Positions 36,530 to 45,837 of a stretch of 64,000 nucleotides of DNA are shown here, one piece after another. A program made the position numbers and the translations under genes. The DNA lies in the NCBI RefSeq assembly GCF_024666615.1, contig NZ_CP088297.1:4568501-4632500 (forward strand). The letters run 5' to 3'. The notes beneath the pieces are model-generated. The model made no database searches, was not told the DNA's origin, and worked only from the letters and a program-made list of their open reading frames with translations. Every line of letters starts with the position of its first letter. The stretch's first letter is position 1. Source of the stretch: Aquabacterium sp. J223 (GTDB taxonomy: Bacteria; Pseudomonadota; Gammaproteobacteria; Burkholderiales; Burkholderiaceae_C).

Positions 36530-38026
36530 TCAAGGTTCGCCGGCGATGGTCTCCGGCGCGTCGCGACCATGGTCCAGGGCCAGCGTCGGCACCCGCGTCG
36601 CGGCCCAGGCGCCGGCGAAGGCCAGCAACGCCACCGCGGCGAACGCGAGGTGGAAGGCCTTGGCGACCGCGGGGCCGGACAGGCCGGCGGCCAGCGCCCG
36701 GCCCTGCAGCGCCCCGGCCGGCAGCAGCGCGAAGACCAGGCCGCTGAAGGCCGCCGTGCCGAGCGAGGCGCCGCTGGAGCGCACCAGCGACACCAGGGCC
36801 GAGGCGGTGCCCAGGTTCCGCCGGCCGGCCAGCAGCTGGGTGGTGATCTGCGCGTTGGGCATCACGGTGCCGAGGCCCAGACCGCACACCGCCACCAGCG
36901 CCGTCGTCAGCGCCGGGCCGCCGGGCAGCAGCGCCAGTGCCAGCACCGCCGCGCCGGCCGCGCCGAGGCCGAACGGCGGCAGCCGGTTGGCCACCCCCCA
37001 ACGCGCGGTGAGCCGGCCGTTGACCAGCGAGCCGACGACGATGCCGCCGGTCAGCGGCAGCAGCTGAAGGCCGGAGGACGCCGCATCCCGGCCCTGCACC
37101 AGCTGCAGGTAGATCGGCAGCAGGAAGATGAGGCCGAACAACGTGCCGGCGAAGGCGACCACCATGACGCACACCGGTGCCATGCCGGGCAGGCGCACCA
37201 GGTCCAGCGGCAGGAAGGGCGCGGGGTGCCGGCGCTGCTGGGCCGCCAGCAGCAGCGCGCCGACCACCGCCGCGGCCGCCAGTCCGGCGCTGGTGGCCGA
37301 ACGCAGCGCGAAGCCGTGCCCGACCATGCTGAACCACAGCAGGGCCGCGCCGGCGGCCAGCGCGAACAGCAGCGCGCCCAGCGGGTCCATGCGCCGGCGG
37401 GCGGCGTGGTCGCGCGGCGGTGCAGGCAGGCGCTGCGTGCGCCACAGCGCGATGGCGGCCAGCGGCAGGTTGACCAGGAACAGCCAGCGCCAGCTGGCGT
37501 GGTTGACGACGACGCCGCCGATCACCGGACCGCCGACGCTGGAGGCGGTGAAGACGATGGCGAACCAACCCTGGAAGCGCGGCCGGTCGCGCGGCGGCAC
37601 CAGCTCGCCGATCAGCGCCTGCGACATCACCATCAGCCCGCCCCCGCCCAGCCCCTGCAGCAGCCGGCCGGCGACCAGCGCGCCCAGCGTCGGCGCCAGC
37701 CCGCAGGCCAGCGAGCCGAGCGCGAACAGCCCCAGCGCCACCTGCAGCAGCCGGCGGCGGCCGTAGCGGTCGCCCAGGCGCCCGTAGAGCGGGGCCATCA
37801 GCGTGGCCGCCAGCAGGTAGCCGACGGCGATCCAGGCGGTGCCGCTCAGGCCGCCCAGCTCGCGGGCGATGCGCGGCGTGGCGGTGGCCAGCAGCGTCTG
37901 GTCCACCGCCGCCATGAACATCGGCAGCATCACCGCGGTGAAGAGCGCGAAGAAGGCGTCGCGTGAGATGACGCCGGGCTCGGCCGGGGCCATGGCGTCG
38001 CGGGAACGGCGGGCGGTTTCGGTCAT
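36530..38026 (-). CDS. DHA2-family MFS drug exporter (EmrB/QacA type)
   Basis: 498 residues with about 14 membrane helices. AAVDQTLLATATPRIAREL is the DHA2 motif D1 region in the first helix, GRLGDRYGRRRLLQ is loop 2-3 motif A, and FTASSVGGPVIGGVVV corresponds to motif C of antiporters. Such pumps export drugs or metabolites with H+. There is no adjacent membrane-fusion (emrA) gene, so it probably works alone in the inner membrane. A second ATG 11 codons downstream is also possible. Confidence 0.9.
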   Translation of the reverse strand: MTETARRSRDAMAPAEPGVISRDAFFALFTAVMLPMFMAAVDQTLLATATPRIARELGGLSGTAWIAVGYLLAATLMAPLYGRLGDRYGRRRLLQVALGLFALGSLACGLAPTLGALVAGRLLQGLGGGGLMVMSQALIGELVPPRDRPRFQGWFAIVFTASSVGGPVIGGVVVNHASWRWLFLVNLPLAAIALWRTQRLPAPPRDHAARRRMDPLGALLFALAAGAALLWFSMVGHGFALRSATSAGLAAAAVVGALLLAAQQRRHPAPFLPLDLVRLPGMAPVCVMVVAFAGTLFGLIFLLPIYLQLVQGRDAASSGLQLLPLTGGIVVGSLVNGRLTARWGVANRLPPFGLGAAGAAVLALALLPGGPALTTALVAVCGLGLGTVMPNAQITTQLLAGRRNLGTASALVSLVRSSGASLGTAAFSGLVFALLPAGALQGRALAAGLSGPAVAKAFHLAFAAVALLAFAGAWAATRVPTLALDHGRDAPETIAGEP

Positions 38027-38152
38027 CGAGGCGTCGGTCGGCAAGGCGGATGCCCCTGGCCACCGGAAAATGGGCGAGTGACCGATGGTGACGCAGCCGG
38101 CATGTCGCCGCGTGGCCGCCGGAACGCCGCTTGCCGCAGCCGTGGAACCACC

Positions 38153-38476
38153 ATGACCTACCAACGCCGCTACGCCGACGACGCCCCCTCGCGCGAGGAG
38201 GTCGACACCCTGCACGGCCCCGCCGTGCTGGAGTTCGGCACCGGCTGGTGCGGCTTCTGCACCGCCGCGCAGCCGCTGATCGAGCAGGCGCTGCAATGCC
38301 ACCCCGCGGTGCGGCACGTCAAGGTGGAGGACGGCCCGGGCCGCGCCCTCGGCCGCAGCTTCCGCGTGAAGCTGTGGCCGACGCTGGTGTTCCTGAAGGA
38401 CGGCAAGGAAGTGGCGCGCAGCGTGCGGCCGCGCGACGTCGACGAACTGCTGCAGGGGCTGGCGCAACTGGGCTGA
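38153..38476 (+). CDS. Thioredoxin-family protein
   Basis: 107 residues, no signal peptide, so cytoplasmic. The active site is WCGFC in LEFGTGWCGFCTAAQPLIEQ near residues 32-36, and VKLWPTLVFLKDGKEV has the cis-proline. The dithiol sequence CGFC differs from CGPC of classical thioredoxin, so redox potential may differ. It stands alone between the divergent MFS gene and the 38550 gene. Confidence 0.88.
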   Translation: MTYQRRYADDAPSREEVDTLHGPAVLEFGTGWCGFCTAAQPLIEQALQCHPAVRHVKVEDGPGRALGRSFRVKLWPTLVFLKDGKEVARSVRPRDVDELLQGLAQLG

Positions 38477-38508
38477 GCGGGCCGCCCGCCGGCGGGCGCG
38501 GCGTTTCC

Positions 38509-38514
38509 TACAAT
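38509..38514 (+). promoter_or_regulatory. -10 element (TACAAT) upstream of the miaB operon
   Basis: TACAAT lies 35 bp before the ATG at 38550 in a context (CCTACAATCGCGCC) common for betaproteobacterial housekeeping promoters. The GC-rich inverted repeat GCCCGCCGGCGGGC just upstream may end the thioredoxin transcript. No -35 is clear. Confidence 0.4.
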
Positions 38515-38549
38515 CGCGCCCTTTCCTCCACAGCCCCTGGCTCTACACC

Positions 38550-38945
38550 ATGCACCGCTGTGTCGCGCAGGCCGCCAGCCTGCTGCTCGGCCTCGGCCTG
38601 TCCGCCGCGGCCCTTGCGCAGTCGCTCCAACGCCCCTTTCCCGCCACCGCGCTGCGCGGTGAGCTGACCTTCGCCGCGCCACCCGACGTGCTGCTCAACG
38701 GCCGGCCGGCGCGCCTGGCGCCCGGCTCGCGCATCCGCGGCGCCGACAACTTCGTGCAGACGCCGGCCAGCCTCACCGGGCTGAAGGCGGTGGTGCACTA
38801 CACGGTCGAGCCGGCCACCGGCCTGCTGCAGGACGTGTGGATCCTCCACCCCGAAGAGCGGGCCCGGCGGCCCTGGCCGACGACGCCCGACGAAGCGGCC
38901 CGCTGGTCGTTCGATCCCGCCGCACAAGCCTGGAGCCGGCCATGA
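38550..38945 (+). CDS. Conserved exported protein of unknown function
   Basis: 131 residues. A signal peptide (about 1-24, ending AALAQ) precedes a small beta-rich domain with [20 protein letters not shown] and [16 protein letters not shown]. The C-terminal part has [15 protein letters not shown] recognise no characterised family, but genes of this type are found directly upstream of miaB in related bacteria. ATGA overlap with miaB (38942-38945) shows translational coupling. Confidence 0.78.
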   Translation: MHRCVAQAASLLLGLGLSAAALAQSLQRPFPATALRGELTFAAPPDVLLNGRPARLAPGSRIRGADNFVQTPASLTGLKAVVHYTVEPATGLLQDVWILHPEERARRPWPTTPDEAARWSFDPAAQAWSRP

Positions 38946-40297
38946 AAAAGGTGTTCATCAAGACCTTCGGCTGCCAGATGAACGAGTACGACTCGGACAA
39001 GATGGCCGACGTGCTCGGCGCCGCCCAGGGCTACGAGAAGACCGACGACCCGGAGCAGGCCGACCTCATCCTCTTCAACACCTGCTCGGTGCGCGAGAAG
39101 GCGCAGGAGAAGGTGTTCAGCGACCTCGGCCGCGTCAAGCACCTGAAGCAGAAGGGCGTGCTCATCGGCGTCGGCGGCTGCGTCGCCAGCCAGGAGGGCG
39201 CCGCCATCGTCGAGCGCGCGCCCTACGTCGACCTGGTGTTCGGCCCGCAGACGCTGCACAGGCTGCCGCAGATGATCGATGCCCGGCGCGCGGAGTCGCG
39301 GCCGCAGGTGGACATCCGCTTCCCCGAGATCGAGAAGTTCGACCACCTGCCGCCGGCCAAGGTGGAGGGCGCGTCGGCCTTCGTCTCCATCATGGAAGGC
39401 TGCTCCAAGTACTGCAGCTACTGCGTGGTGCCCTACACCCGCGGCGAGGAGGTCTCGCGGCCGTTCGAGGACGTGCTGGTCGAGGTGGCCGGCCTGGCCG
39501 AGCAGGGCGTGAGGGAGGTGACGCTGCTGGGCCAGAACGTCAACGCCTACCGCGGCCGGATGGGCCCCGAAGTCAAGGGCAGCGCCGAGATCGCCGACTT
39601 CGCGACGCTGATCGAGACGGTGGCCGAGATCCCCGGCATCGAGCGCATCCGCTACACCACCAGCCACCCCAACGAGTTCACCCGGGCGCTGGTCGACGTC
39701 TACGCGCGGGTGCCGAAGCTGGTCAACCACCTGCACCTGCCGGTGCAGCACGGCGCCGACCGCATCCTGATGGCGATGAAGCGCGGCTACACCGCGCTGC
39801 AGTACAAGAGCACCATCCGCGCGCTGCGCGCGGTGCGGCCGGACATCAGCCTGTCGTCGGACTTCATCGTCGGCTTCCCCGGCGAGACCGAGGCCGACTT
39901 CGCGCAGACGATGAAGCTGATCGAGGACATCGGCTTCGACGCCAGCTTCAGCTTCGTCTTCAGCCCGCGGCCCGGCACGCCGGCGGCCTCGCTGCACGAC
40001 GACACGCCGCAGGCCGTCAAGCTGAAGCGCCTGCAGCACCTGCAGGCGACGATCGAGGCCAACGTGCGCCGCATCAGCGAGGCGCGGGTGGGCACGGTGC
40101 AGCGCATCCTGGTCGAGGGCCCGAGCCGCAAGGACGCCAACGAGCTGATGGGCCGCACCGAGTGCAACCGCATCGTCAACTTCGCGGCCCCGCTCCGGCA
40201 ACACCCGCGGCTGGTCGGGCAGATGGTGGACGTGCGCATCACCTCGGCGCTGCCGCACTCGCTGCGCGGCGAGGTGGTGGTGCGCGAGGCGGTCTAG
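38942..40297 (+). CDS. miaB: tRNA-2-methylthio-N6-dimethylallyladenosine synthase
   Basis: 451 residues. MiaB is a radical-SAM methylthiotransferase that modifies A37 of tRNAs reading UNN codons. N-terminal cysteines for the auxiliary cluster are in [17 protein letters not shown] and GGCVASQ. The radical-SAM motif is [17 protein letters not shown] (CxxxCxxC), and a C-terminal TRAM domain ends the protein. It meets the convergent diguanylate cyclase gene in a shared CTAG. Confidence 0.98.
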   Translation: MKKVFIKTFGCQMNEYDSDKMADVLGAAQGYEKTDDPEQADLILFNTCSVREKAQEKVFSDLGRVKHLKQKGVLIGVGGCVASQEGAAIVERAPYVDLVFGPQTLHRLPQMIDARRAESRPQVDIRFPEIEKFDHLPPAKVEGASAFVSIMEGCSKYCSYCVVPYTRGEEVSRPFEDVLVEVAGLAEQGVREVTLLGQNVNAYRGRMGPEVKGSAEIADFATLIETVAEIPGIERIRYTTSHPNEFTRALVDVYARVPKLVNHLHLPVQHGADRILMAMKRGYTALQYKSTIRALRAVRPDISLSSDFIVGFPGETEADFAQTMKLIEDIGFDASFSFVFSPRPGTPAASLHDDTPQAVKLKRLQHLQATIEANVRRISEARVGTVQRILVEGPSRKDANELMGRTECNRIVNFAAPLRQHPRLVGQMVDVRITSALPHSLRGEVVVREAV

Positions 40298-42207
40298 CCG
40301 GCCCGCGGCGCCATCAGCGGCAGCGGCGCCGAGTGCCGCTCCACGCCCAGGCCCTCGTCGATGATGAAGCGCGCCTTGCCGCCGCGCTTGGCGCGGTACA
40401 TCACCTGGTCGGCGCGCTGGCGCAGCGCGGCGCCGTCCTCGCCGGGCAGCGCCAGCACGCAGCCGATGCTCGGCGTGGCCGAGCACGGTCCACCGGCCAG
40501 CGCATGCGGCGCCGACAACCGCTGCAGGATGCGCTCGCACAGCAGGTAGAGCCCCTCCCCCGTCGCCTTCGGCGCCAGCACGGCGAACTCGTCGCCGCCC
40601 AGCCGCGCCACCAGGTCGGAATCGCGCAGCGCGCCGCGCAGACGCTTGGCCACGCCCTGCAGCACCGCGTCGCCGGCGTCGTGGCCGCGTTCGTCGTTGA
40701 CGCGCTTGAAGCCGTCGAGGTCCAGGTAGAGCAGGGCGAAGGGCAGGCCGCCGGCCGCCGACGCCGCCTCGAAGCGCTGCAGCGCCTCCTCGAAGCCGCG
40801 GCGGTTCAGCAGCTTGGTCAGCGGGTCCTGGCGCACCTCGTCGGCCAGCCGCTGCTCGCCCGCCTTCTGCTGGGTGATGTCGCGGGTGACGAGCGCCACG
40901 CCGTCGGGCAGCGGGATGAACTGGTGGTGCAGCCAGAGGCCGGCATGGCGGCCTTCGGTGCAGGCCCTCTCGGCCTGCAGCGGCTGCCGCGTGCGGGCCA
41001 CCCGCTCGAAGTCGCGCATCAGGTCGCCGGCCACCAGGCCGGGGATGAGTTGGGACAGCCGCCGGCCGACCAGTTCCCCGGGCGGCCATCCCAGCATCTG
41101 CGCCGCCACGCGGTTGCAGTCCAGCACCCGCATGTCGACCAGGCGGCCGGTGGCGTCGTGGACCGATTGCAGGATGGCCACCGCGTCGACGCTGCCCTCC
41201 AGCGTGGCGCGCAGCGACGCCTCGGAGTGCCGCAGCCGCTGCCGCGACGCGGTGAGGCGGCCGAGCAGGTCGGCGAGGATCCAGCCGCCCACGGCCATGC
41301 CGAGCACGGCCGCGACGGCGCTCAGCAGCGTGCGGTCGCGGGCGCGCCGGTAATCGACCAAGGCCTGATGGCTGTCATGGGCGACGATCACGTGCAAGGG
41401 GTAGCGCGGCACCGGCACCGCGGTGACGAACCGCGCCACGCCGTCGATCGGGCTGACGACGGGCTGCAGCGACCGCTTGACCTCGGCCGCCCGCGCCAGA
41501 ACCAGCTTCAGATCCACACGCTCGCCATGAGTGGCCCGGCCGTCCAGGGTGCGCGAACGGTAGATGCCGTCGGCCCCGAGGACACCGACCGCGGTGCCGT
41601 GGCGCTCCTGCCGGCCGAAGGACAGCGACAGCGTCGAGGGTTCGATGAAGAGCGCCACCACGCCGGCGAACTCCCCGTGGCGCATCAGCCGCCGGGTCAC
41701 CGGCACGCCCACCCGGCCGCTGATGGCGTCGCGCTGCGGCGGCCCGACCAGGAGGTCAACCTCCGAATCGCGCCGGTGCCGCTTGAAGAACTCCTCGTCG
41801 GCCACGTTCAGCGCCACGTCTTCGGAGGTGCTGTCGCGCACGAAACCGCGTTCGTCGGTGACGTAGGCGAATTGAACGGCGTCGGCGGTCAGCGCACCGG
41901 CCGCGGCCAGTTCCTCCAGGCGCGGCAACCGCTGCCGCTCGGCCAGGAACTTGATGAGCAGGGACGTCTGGTTGACCCGCTGCAGCACCTCCTCGGTCCG
42001 GCTGGCCAGCTTGGCCGCCGCCCGCTCGCTGTCCGTCAGCACCGCCGTGACCTCGCGCCGGTGGTCCTGGCCGATGGACAGCGCCGCGGAGGCCAACACC
42101 CCGACGATGCCGAGGGCGGCCGTCACCGCGACGGCGCGCCGCGTCCAGCGCGGGTCATCCATCAAGCGGCTGCCGAGGCGGCGCAGGAGGGGCAAGGGGA
42201 ACGGCAT
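40294..42207 (-). CDS. Membrane-bound diguanylate cyclase (CACHE-like, PAS, GGDEF)
   Basis: About 637 residues from the ATG at 42207. Two membrane helices (about 23-45 and 290-315) flank a periplasmic sensory region of CACHE type. A PAS domain (about 335-450) precedes a GGDEF domain with [14 protein letters not shown] near residue 560. An RDSD motif five residues before GGDEF is the inhibitory I-site (RxxD), so product feedback is expected. It makes cyclic-di-GMP in response to an unknown external signal. Alternative starts lie 17 codons upstream and 15 downstream. Confidence 0.9.
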   Translation of the reverse strand: MPFPLPLLRRLGSRLMDDPRWTRRAVAVTAALGIVGVLASAALSIGQDHRREVTAVLTDSERAAAKLASRTEEVLQRVNQTSLLIKFLAERQRLPRLEELAAAGALTADAVQFAYVTDERGFVRDSTSEDVALNVADEEFFKRHRRDSEVDLLVGPPQRDAISGRVGVPVTRRLMRHGEFAGVVALFIEPSTLSLSFGRQERHGTAVGVLGADGIYRSRTLDGRATHGERVDLKLVLARAAEVKRSLQPVVSPIDGVARFVTAVPVPRYPLHVIVAHDSHQALVDYRRARDRTLLSAVAAVLGMAVGGWILADLLGRLTASRQRLRHSEASLRATLEGSVDAVAILQSVHDATGRLVDMRVLDCNRVAAQMLGWPPGELVGRRLSQLIPGLVAGDLMRDFERVARTRQPLQAERACTEGRHAGLWLHHQFIPLPDGVALVTRDITQQKAGEQRLADEVRQDPLTKLLNRRGFEEALQRFEAASAAGGLPFALLYLDLDGFKRVNDERGHDAGDAVLQGVAKRLRGALRDSDLVARLGGDEFAVLAPKATGEGLYLLCERILQRLSAPHALAGGPCSATPSIGCVLALPGEDGAALRQRADQVMYRAKRGGKARFIIDEGLGVERHSAPLPLMAPRAG

Positions 42208-42312
42208 GACGGGTGGGTGCGTTGACGGCCATCCGCCAGGGTGCCGACCAGCGGTCATCGGCGCACCGCCGCCAGTCTGAAGCTTTGGATCCCTTGTGAC
42301 CCGTCGGCCGCG

Positions 42313-43494
42313 TCAGCCATCGAGAATTCCCGACACGGCCAGCGCCCGCAGGGCGGCGCACAGCCGGTCGACGTCGGCCTCGGTGTGCGCGGCCGACAGC
42401 GACACCCGCAGCCGGGCGCTGCCCACCGGCACGGTGGGCGGTCGGATGGCCGGCACCCACAGGCCGCGGGCGCGCAGCGCCGCGTCCAGCGCCAGCACCT
42501 CGGCGTTGCCGCCGACGACCAGCGGCTGGATGGCGGTGGCCGACGGCAGCAGCGGCCAGGGCAGGCCCCCGGCCCCGGCGCGGAAGCGCGCGATCAGCGC
42601 CTGCAGGTGCCGCCGCCGCTGCGGCTCGCCGTCGATGAGCCGCAGGGCGGCGCGAAGCGACTGCACCACCATCGGCGGCAGCGCGGTGGCGAAGACGTAC
42701 GTGCGGGCCCGGTTGGCCAGCCACTCGACCAGCGACCGCGGCCCGACGACGAAGGCGCCGGCGACACCGGCCGCCTTGCCCAGGGTGGCCATGTGCACCA
42801 GCCGCGGATGGCCGGCGACGCCGAAGTGCTCGACCGTGCCGGCGCCGCGGTCGCCGAGCACGCCGAAGCCGTGCGCGTCGTCGACCATCAGCCAGGCGTC
42901 GTGGCGTTCGCAGAGCGTCAGCAGGTCGGGCAGCGGGGCGACATCGCCGTCCATGCTGTAGACGGCGTCGCAGACGACGAGCCGGCGCCGCGCGCCGGAC
43001 GCGGCGGCCAGCGCGGCATCGAGCGCCCGCAGGTCCTGGTGCGGCACCACGTGGCGCGAGGCACCGGACAGCCGCACGCCGTCGATCAGGCTGGCGTGGT
43101 TGAGCGCGTCGCTGAACACCGCGTCGGTCGGCCCGACCAAGGCCGGGATCACGCCGGTGTTGGCGGCGTAGCCGCTGTGGAAGAGCAGCGCGGCGTCGGC
43201 GCCCACGAAGGCGGCCAGGTCGGCCTCCAGCGCGGCGTGCGCCGGCGACTGGCCGGCGATGAGCGCCGAGGCGGTGGCGCCGGCCCCGAGGGCGGCCGCC
43301 TCGGCCGCCGCCCCGCGCAGCGCCGGATGGTGCGCCAGGCCGAGGTAGTCGTTGCCAGCGAAGGCCAGCAGCGGCTGGCCGTCGACCACCAGCGTGGCGC
43401 CCTCGCCGGCGGCCACCACCCGGCGGCGGCGCCGCAGGTGCCGGTCGTCGAGGTCGGCCAGCGCCGGCGTGAAGGTGGTGTGCAGGTCGGCCAT
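42313..43494 (-). CDS. bioF: 8-amino-7-oxononanoate synthase
   Basis: 393 residues. A PLP enzyme that condenses pimeloyl-ACP/CoA with L-alanine in biotin synthesis. Conserved blocks: [46 protein letters not shown] and the PLP lysine in [13 protein letters not shown]. It is the third gene of a bioA-bioD-bioF operon, 11 bp after bioD. No bioB follows it in the window. Confidence 0.97.
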   Translation of the reverse strand: MADLHTTFTPALADLDDRHLRRRRRVVAAGEGATLVVDGQPLLAFAGNDYLGLAHHPALRGAAAEAAALGAGATASALIAGQSPAHAALEADLAAFVGADAALLFHSGYAANTGVIPALVGPTDAVFSDALNHASLIDGVRLSGASRHVVPHQDLRALDAALAAASGARRRLVVCDAVYSMDGDVAPLPDLLTLCERHDAWLMVDDAHGFGVLGDRGAGTVEHFGVAGHPRLVHMATLGKAAGVAGAFVVGPRSLVEWLANRARTYVFATALPPMVVQSLRAALRLIDGEPQRRRHLQALIARFRAGAGGLPWPLLPSATAIQPLVVGGNAEVLALDAALRARGLWVPAIRPPTVPVGSARLRVSLSAAHTEADVDRLCAALRALAVSGILDG

Positions 43495-43505
43495 GGCGAG
43501 CCGGG

Positions 43506-44176
43506 TCAGCCGGGCAGGCGGTCGAAGCTCAGCGCCGCGGGCGCCGCGGCCGGCGACCAGGGCCAGTGGGCCAGCCGCGGCGCGGACAGCCGGTCGGTCA
43601 GGTAGGCCAGGCTGGCCTCCGGCGCGAGCATGTCGGGCTCGACCTGGTTGGCGATCCAGCCGGCGAGCACCAGGCCGCGGGCCGCGATCGCCTCCTGCGT
43701 CAGCAGCGCATGGTTCAGGCAGCCCAGGCGCAGGCCGACGACCAGGACCACCGGCAGGCCGAGCGCACGCGCCAGGTCGGCGCCGGTGGCGCGGTCGCCC
43801 AGCGGCACGAGGAAGCCGCCGGCGCCTTCGACGATCAGCGTGTCGGCCCGCCCGCGCAGCGCGGCCGCGCGCTCGGCCAGCAGGTTCACGTCGATGCGCA
43901 CGCCGGCGCGCTGGGCGGCCAGGTGCGGCGACACCGGGTCGGGCAGCGCACACGGGTTGTCGAGCTCGGCCGGCACGGCGACGGACGACGCGGCGCGCAG
44001 CAGCGCCAGGTCCTCGTTGACGAAGCGGCCCTCGGCATCGAACCCCCGCCGGCCGCCACCGGCTTCATGCCGACGCAGCGCAGGCCCTGCCGGCGGGCGG
44101 CGTGCAGCAGGGCCGCGCTCGCCCGCGTCTTGCCCACGCCGGTGTCGGTGCCGGTGACGAACCAGGCGCCCTTCAC
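43506..44176 (-). CDS. bioD: ATP-dependent dethiobiotin synthetase, with an apparent -1 frameshift
   Basis: BioD closes the ureido ring of dethiobiotin using ATP and CO2. The GTG start at 44176 gives [19 protein letters not shown] with the P-loop and continues to GMKPVAAGG. The frame is then lost at CCCCC on the plus strand (44043-44047). Adding one base joins it to [19 protein letters not shown] and on to [20 protein letters not shown] and [13 protein letters not shown], a complete BioD of 223 residues. The GTGA overlap with bioA is intact. All active-site motifs survive, so a base-calling error is likely. Confidence 0.92.
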
Positions 44177-45516
44177 GGCACCACCACCGCCGGGGTCGCC
44201 GCCGTCGGCCGGCCGCGCCAGGCGGCGTCGAAGGCGGCGCGGCTGCCCGCGCCCAGCCGCTCGATCGCCTCGTCGTCCAGCGCGTAGGGCGGCATCCAGT
44301 ACAGCGTGGCGCCGATCGGCCGCAGCAGCAGGCCCTGCTCGAGCGCGGCGTGGTGGAAGCGCTGGGCGAAGCCGGGGTCGTCGGTGCGTGCGTCGGCGGC
44401 CCACAGCATGCCGAGGTGGCGCGGCTGGGCCAGCCGCTCGTCGGCCAGCAGCGGCGCCAGCGCGGCCGACACCCTGGCCGCCAGCCGGGCGTTGTCGGCC
44501 AGCACGTCGCGGCTGGCGAACTCGTCGAGCACCGCCAGCGCGGCGCGGCACGCCAGCGGGTTGCCGGTGTAGGAATGCGAATGCAGGAAGCCGAGGGCGC
44601 TGTCGTCGTCCCAGAAGGCGGCGTAGACCGCGTCGGTGGTCAGCACCGCCGACAGCGGCAGCAGGCCGCCGGTCAGCCCCTTGGACAGGCAGATGAAGTC
44701 CGGGCGAATGCCGGCCGACTGGTGGGCGAAGAGGTGGCCGGTGCGGCCGAAGCCGACCGCGATCTCGTCGGCGATGAGGTGCACCTCGAAGCGGTCGCAC
44801 AGGGCGCGCACCTCGCGCAGGTAGGCCGCGTCGTGCACCGCGAAGCCGGCGGCGCACTGCACGCGCGGCTCCAGGATCAGCGCCGCGGTGTGGGCGTGGT
44901 GCTGTTCGAGGTGCGCGGCCAGCGCCCGCGCCGCGCGGTGGGCGACGTCGGCCGCGGTCTCGCCGGGCGCGGCGCCGCGGGCGTCGGGCGACGGCACCAC
45001 CGCCGACCGCCTCAGCAGCGGCGCGTAGGCGTCGCGGAACAGCGGCACGTCGGTGACCGACAGCGCGCCGACCGTCTCGCCGTGGTAGCCGCCGGCCAGG
45101 CCGATGAAGCCGTTCTTCTGCGGCCGGCCCTGGTTGCGCCAGCAGTGCGCGCTCATCTTCAGCGCGATCTCGGTGGCCGAGGCGCCGTCGCTGGCGTAGA
45201 AGGCGTGGCCGAGGCCGGTGAGCGCGGCCAAACGTTCGGACAGCTCGACCACCGGCGCATGGGTCAGGCCGGCGAGCATCACGTGGTCCAGCCGGTCGAG
45301 CTGGTCCTTCAGCGCGGCGGCGAGCCGCGGATGGCCGTGGCCGAAGAGGTTGACCCACCAGGAGCTGATGCCGTCGACGTAGCGCCGCCCGTCGGTGCCG
45401 ACCAGCCAGGGGCCGTGGGCGCTGGCGATGGCCAGCGGCGGCCGCGCCTCGTGGCGCTTCATCTGCGTGCAGGGGTGCCAGACGGCGGCGCGGCTGCGCT
45501 CGGCCAGCGTCTTCAA
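44173..45516 (-). CDS. bioA: Adenosylmethionine-8-amino-7-oxononanoate aminotransferase
   Basis: 447 residues, class III PLP aminotransferase that makes 7,8-diaminopelargonate, using SAM as amino donor. AVWHPCTQMKRHE at the N-terminus, DGISSWWVNLFGHGHP, and the PLP lysine in FICLSKGLTGG are diagnostic. The TTG at 45516 overlaps the preceding stop as TTGA, which supports this unusual start by coupling and leaves the conserved WHPCTQM intact. Confidence 0.96.
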   Translation of the reverse strand: MKTLAERSRAAVWHPCTQMKRHEARPPLAIASAHGPWLVGTDGRRYVDGISSWWVNLFGHGHPRLAAALKDQLDRLDHVMLAGLTHAPVVELSERLAALTGLGHAFYASDGASATEIALKMSAHCWRNQGRPQKNGFIGLAGGYHGETVGALSVTDVPLFRDAYAPLLRRSAVVPSPDARGAAPGETAADVAHRAARALAAHLEQHHAHTAALILEPRVQCAAGFAVHDAAYLREVRALCDRFEVHLIADEIAVGFGRTGHLFAHQSAGIRPDFICLSKGLTGGLLPLSAVLTTDAVYAAFWDDDSALGFLHSHSYTGNPLACRAALAVLDEFASRDVLADNARLAARVSAALAPLLADERLAQPRHLGMLWAADARTDDPGFAQRFHHAALEQGLLLRPIGATLYWMPPYALDDEAIERLGAGSRAAFDAAWRGRPTAATPAVVVP

Positions 45517-45788
45517 CGCCGGCCCCAGCCGGCCCAGCCCAGCGCCAGCGCGCTGGCCAGCACCATGGCGCCGTAGGTGGCCATGCGGCCGTCCTGGCCG
45601 AACCAGGCCAGCCCGCCGACACCGGCCGCCACACCGCCGGCGCAGGACCACAGCGCCAGCCGCCGCCAGCCGGCGGACTTCAGCTCGCGGCGCCACAGCA
45701 GGCGCACCAGCGTCGCGCTGATCAGGCCGACGCCCAGCGGCGCGGCCAGGAAGTTCAGCAGGTGCAAGAGGGCGTCGATCGGTCCCAT
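45513..45788 (-). CDS. Small membrane protein of unknown function
   Basis: 91 residues with about three hydrophobic segments (about 5-27, 40-60, 65-88). No family recognised. It is the first gene of the biotin operon as read, overlapping bioA by TTGA, and shares a 49-bp divergent promoter region with hemA. A possible minus-strand -10 (TATAAA) lies in this gap. A transport role for the operon is conceivable but unsupported. Confidence 0.72.
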   Translation of the reverse strand: MGPIDALLHLLNFLAAPLGVGLISATLVRLLWRRELKSAGWRRLALWSCAGGVAAGVGGLAWFGQDGRMATYGAMVLASALALGWAGWGRR

Positions 45789-45824
45789 TGATAAAGATCG
45801 GCGCAGGCCAAAGGAGGCAAATTT

Positions 45825-45830
45825 TATAAT
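45825..45830 (+). promoter_or_regulatory. Perfect -10 element (TATAAT) of hemA
   Basis: TATAAT ends 7 bp before the hemA ATG, so the predicted start of transcription coincides with the start codon. An AAGGAGG at 45811-45817 lies upstream of the -10 and too far from the ATG (20 bp) to be a ribosome-binding site for it. Confidence 0.6.
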
Positions 45831-45837
45831 CCGGTGG

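Noticed and set aside
34062-38063. Single minus-strand frame of more than 1300 codons from the MFS gene to the TPR gene
   Set aside because: Only the last part encodes the TPR protein. The rest is out-of-frame sequence over the MFS, DUF4198 and MXKDX genes.
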